13,452 nucleotides of DNA, taken from positions 1-13,452 of the forward strand of contig JACMMR010000077.1 in NCBI GenBank assembly GCA_014378965.1, given 5' to 3'. The stretch is from Candidatus Parcubacteria bacterium (GTDB taxonomy: Bacteria > Patescibacteriota > Minisyncoccia > Phycocordibacterales > CAIZLB01). Shown here in pieces: positions 13,428-13,452 of this stretch; positions within the stretch are counted from its first letter, which is position 1; each line of letters starts with the position of its first letter. Position numbers and translations under genes: made by a program. The notes under the pieces were generated by a model. The model was not told where the DNA came from and searched no databases. It saw nothing but the letters and a program-made list of their open reading frames with translations.

Positions 13428-13452
13428 TATTTTAAAATTTTTTGATATTGAC

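Noticed and set aside
1..13452. CRISPR arrays, tRNA or rRNA genes, insertion sequences, prophage
   Set aside because: No regularly spaced repeats, cloverleaf-like sequences, rRNA segments, transposase motifs or phage genes were seen on either strand by reading; a tRNA scan was not possible.

Overview
The window is an AT-rich (about one third G+C by eye), gene-dense chromosomal segment. It looks like a member of the Candidate Phyla Radiation (Patescibacteria, Parcubacteria-like). Supporting signs are short spacers, a DUF4015 putative glycoside hydrolase, a small CAP-domain surface protein, a membrane-anchored DsbA-like protein, RmuC, a stand-alone Smr domain, a class I fructose-bisphosphate aldolase, and an apparent absence of Shine-Dalgarno sequences. 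The assignment is inference. No rRNA, tRNA, CRISPR array, insertion sequence or phage gene was seen, and no gene-free stretch reaches 300 bases.

Layout. 1-3184, minus strand: a membrane-anchored DUF4015 protein cut by the left edge, CTP synthase (pyrG) and a small Smr-domain protein. A strong plus-strand promoter with an 18-codon ORF sits between pyrG and smr. 3287-7865, plus strand: an ABC exporter with a degenerate signature motif, a DnaQ/YprB-like 3'-5' exonuclease, a membrane-anchored DsbA-like oxidoreductase and an MFS-like permease. A hairpin terminator at about 7881-7922 separates this block from the convergent minus-strand block. 7966-13412, minus strand: CAP-domain protein, SAM methyltransferase, YtxH-like membrane protein, small membrane protein, a RelB/DinJ-RelE/YafQ-type toxin-antitoxin pair, RmuC and class I aldolase.

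How it works together. This is mostly housekeeping (nucleotide synthesis, glycolysis, DNA maintenance) plus an envelope set (DUF4015, DsbA-like, CAP, ABC, MFS, YtxH-like) rather than one pathway. The gene order gives little sign of large operons, because almost every gene carries its own -10 element.

Main unusual points. (1) At nearly every gene a -10 hexamer, often with an extended TGn, ends only 6-9 nt before the start codon, and no Shine-Dalgarno sequence is seen. This predicts leaderless mRNAs and moves two starts (smr and the antitoxin). (2) The toxin gene is interrupted by an in-frame TGA, after which the same frame continues with a family-typical C-terminus including the likely catalytic His. 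TGA ends no other gene in the window. (3) An orphan extended -10 promoter reads into the antisense strand of smr.
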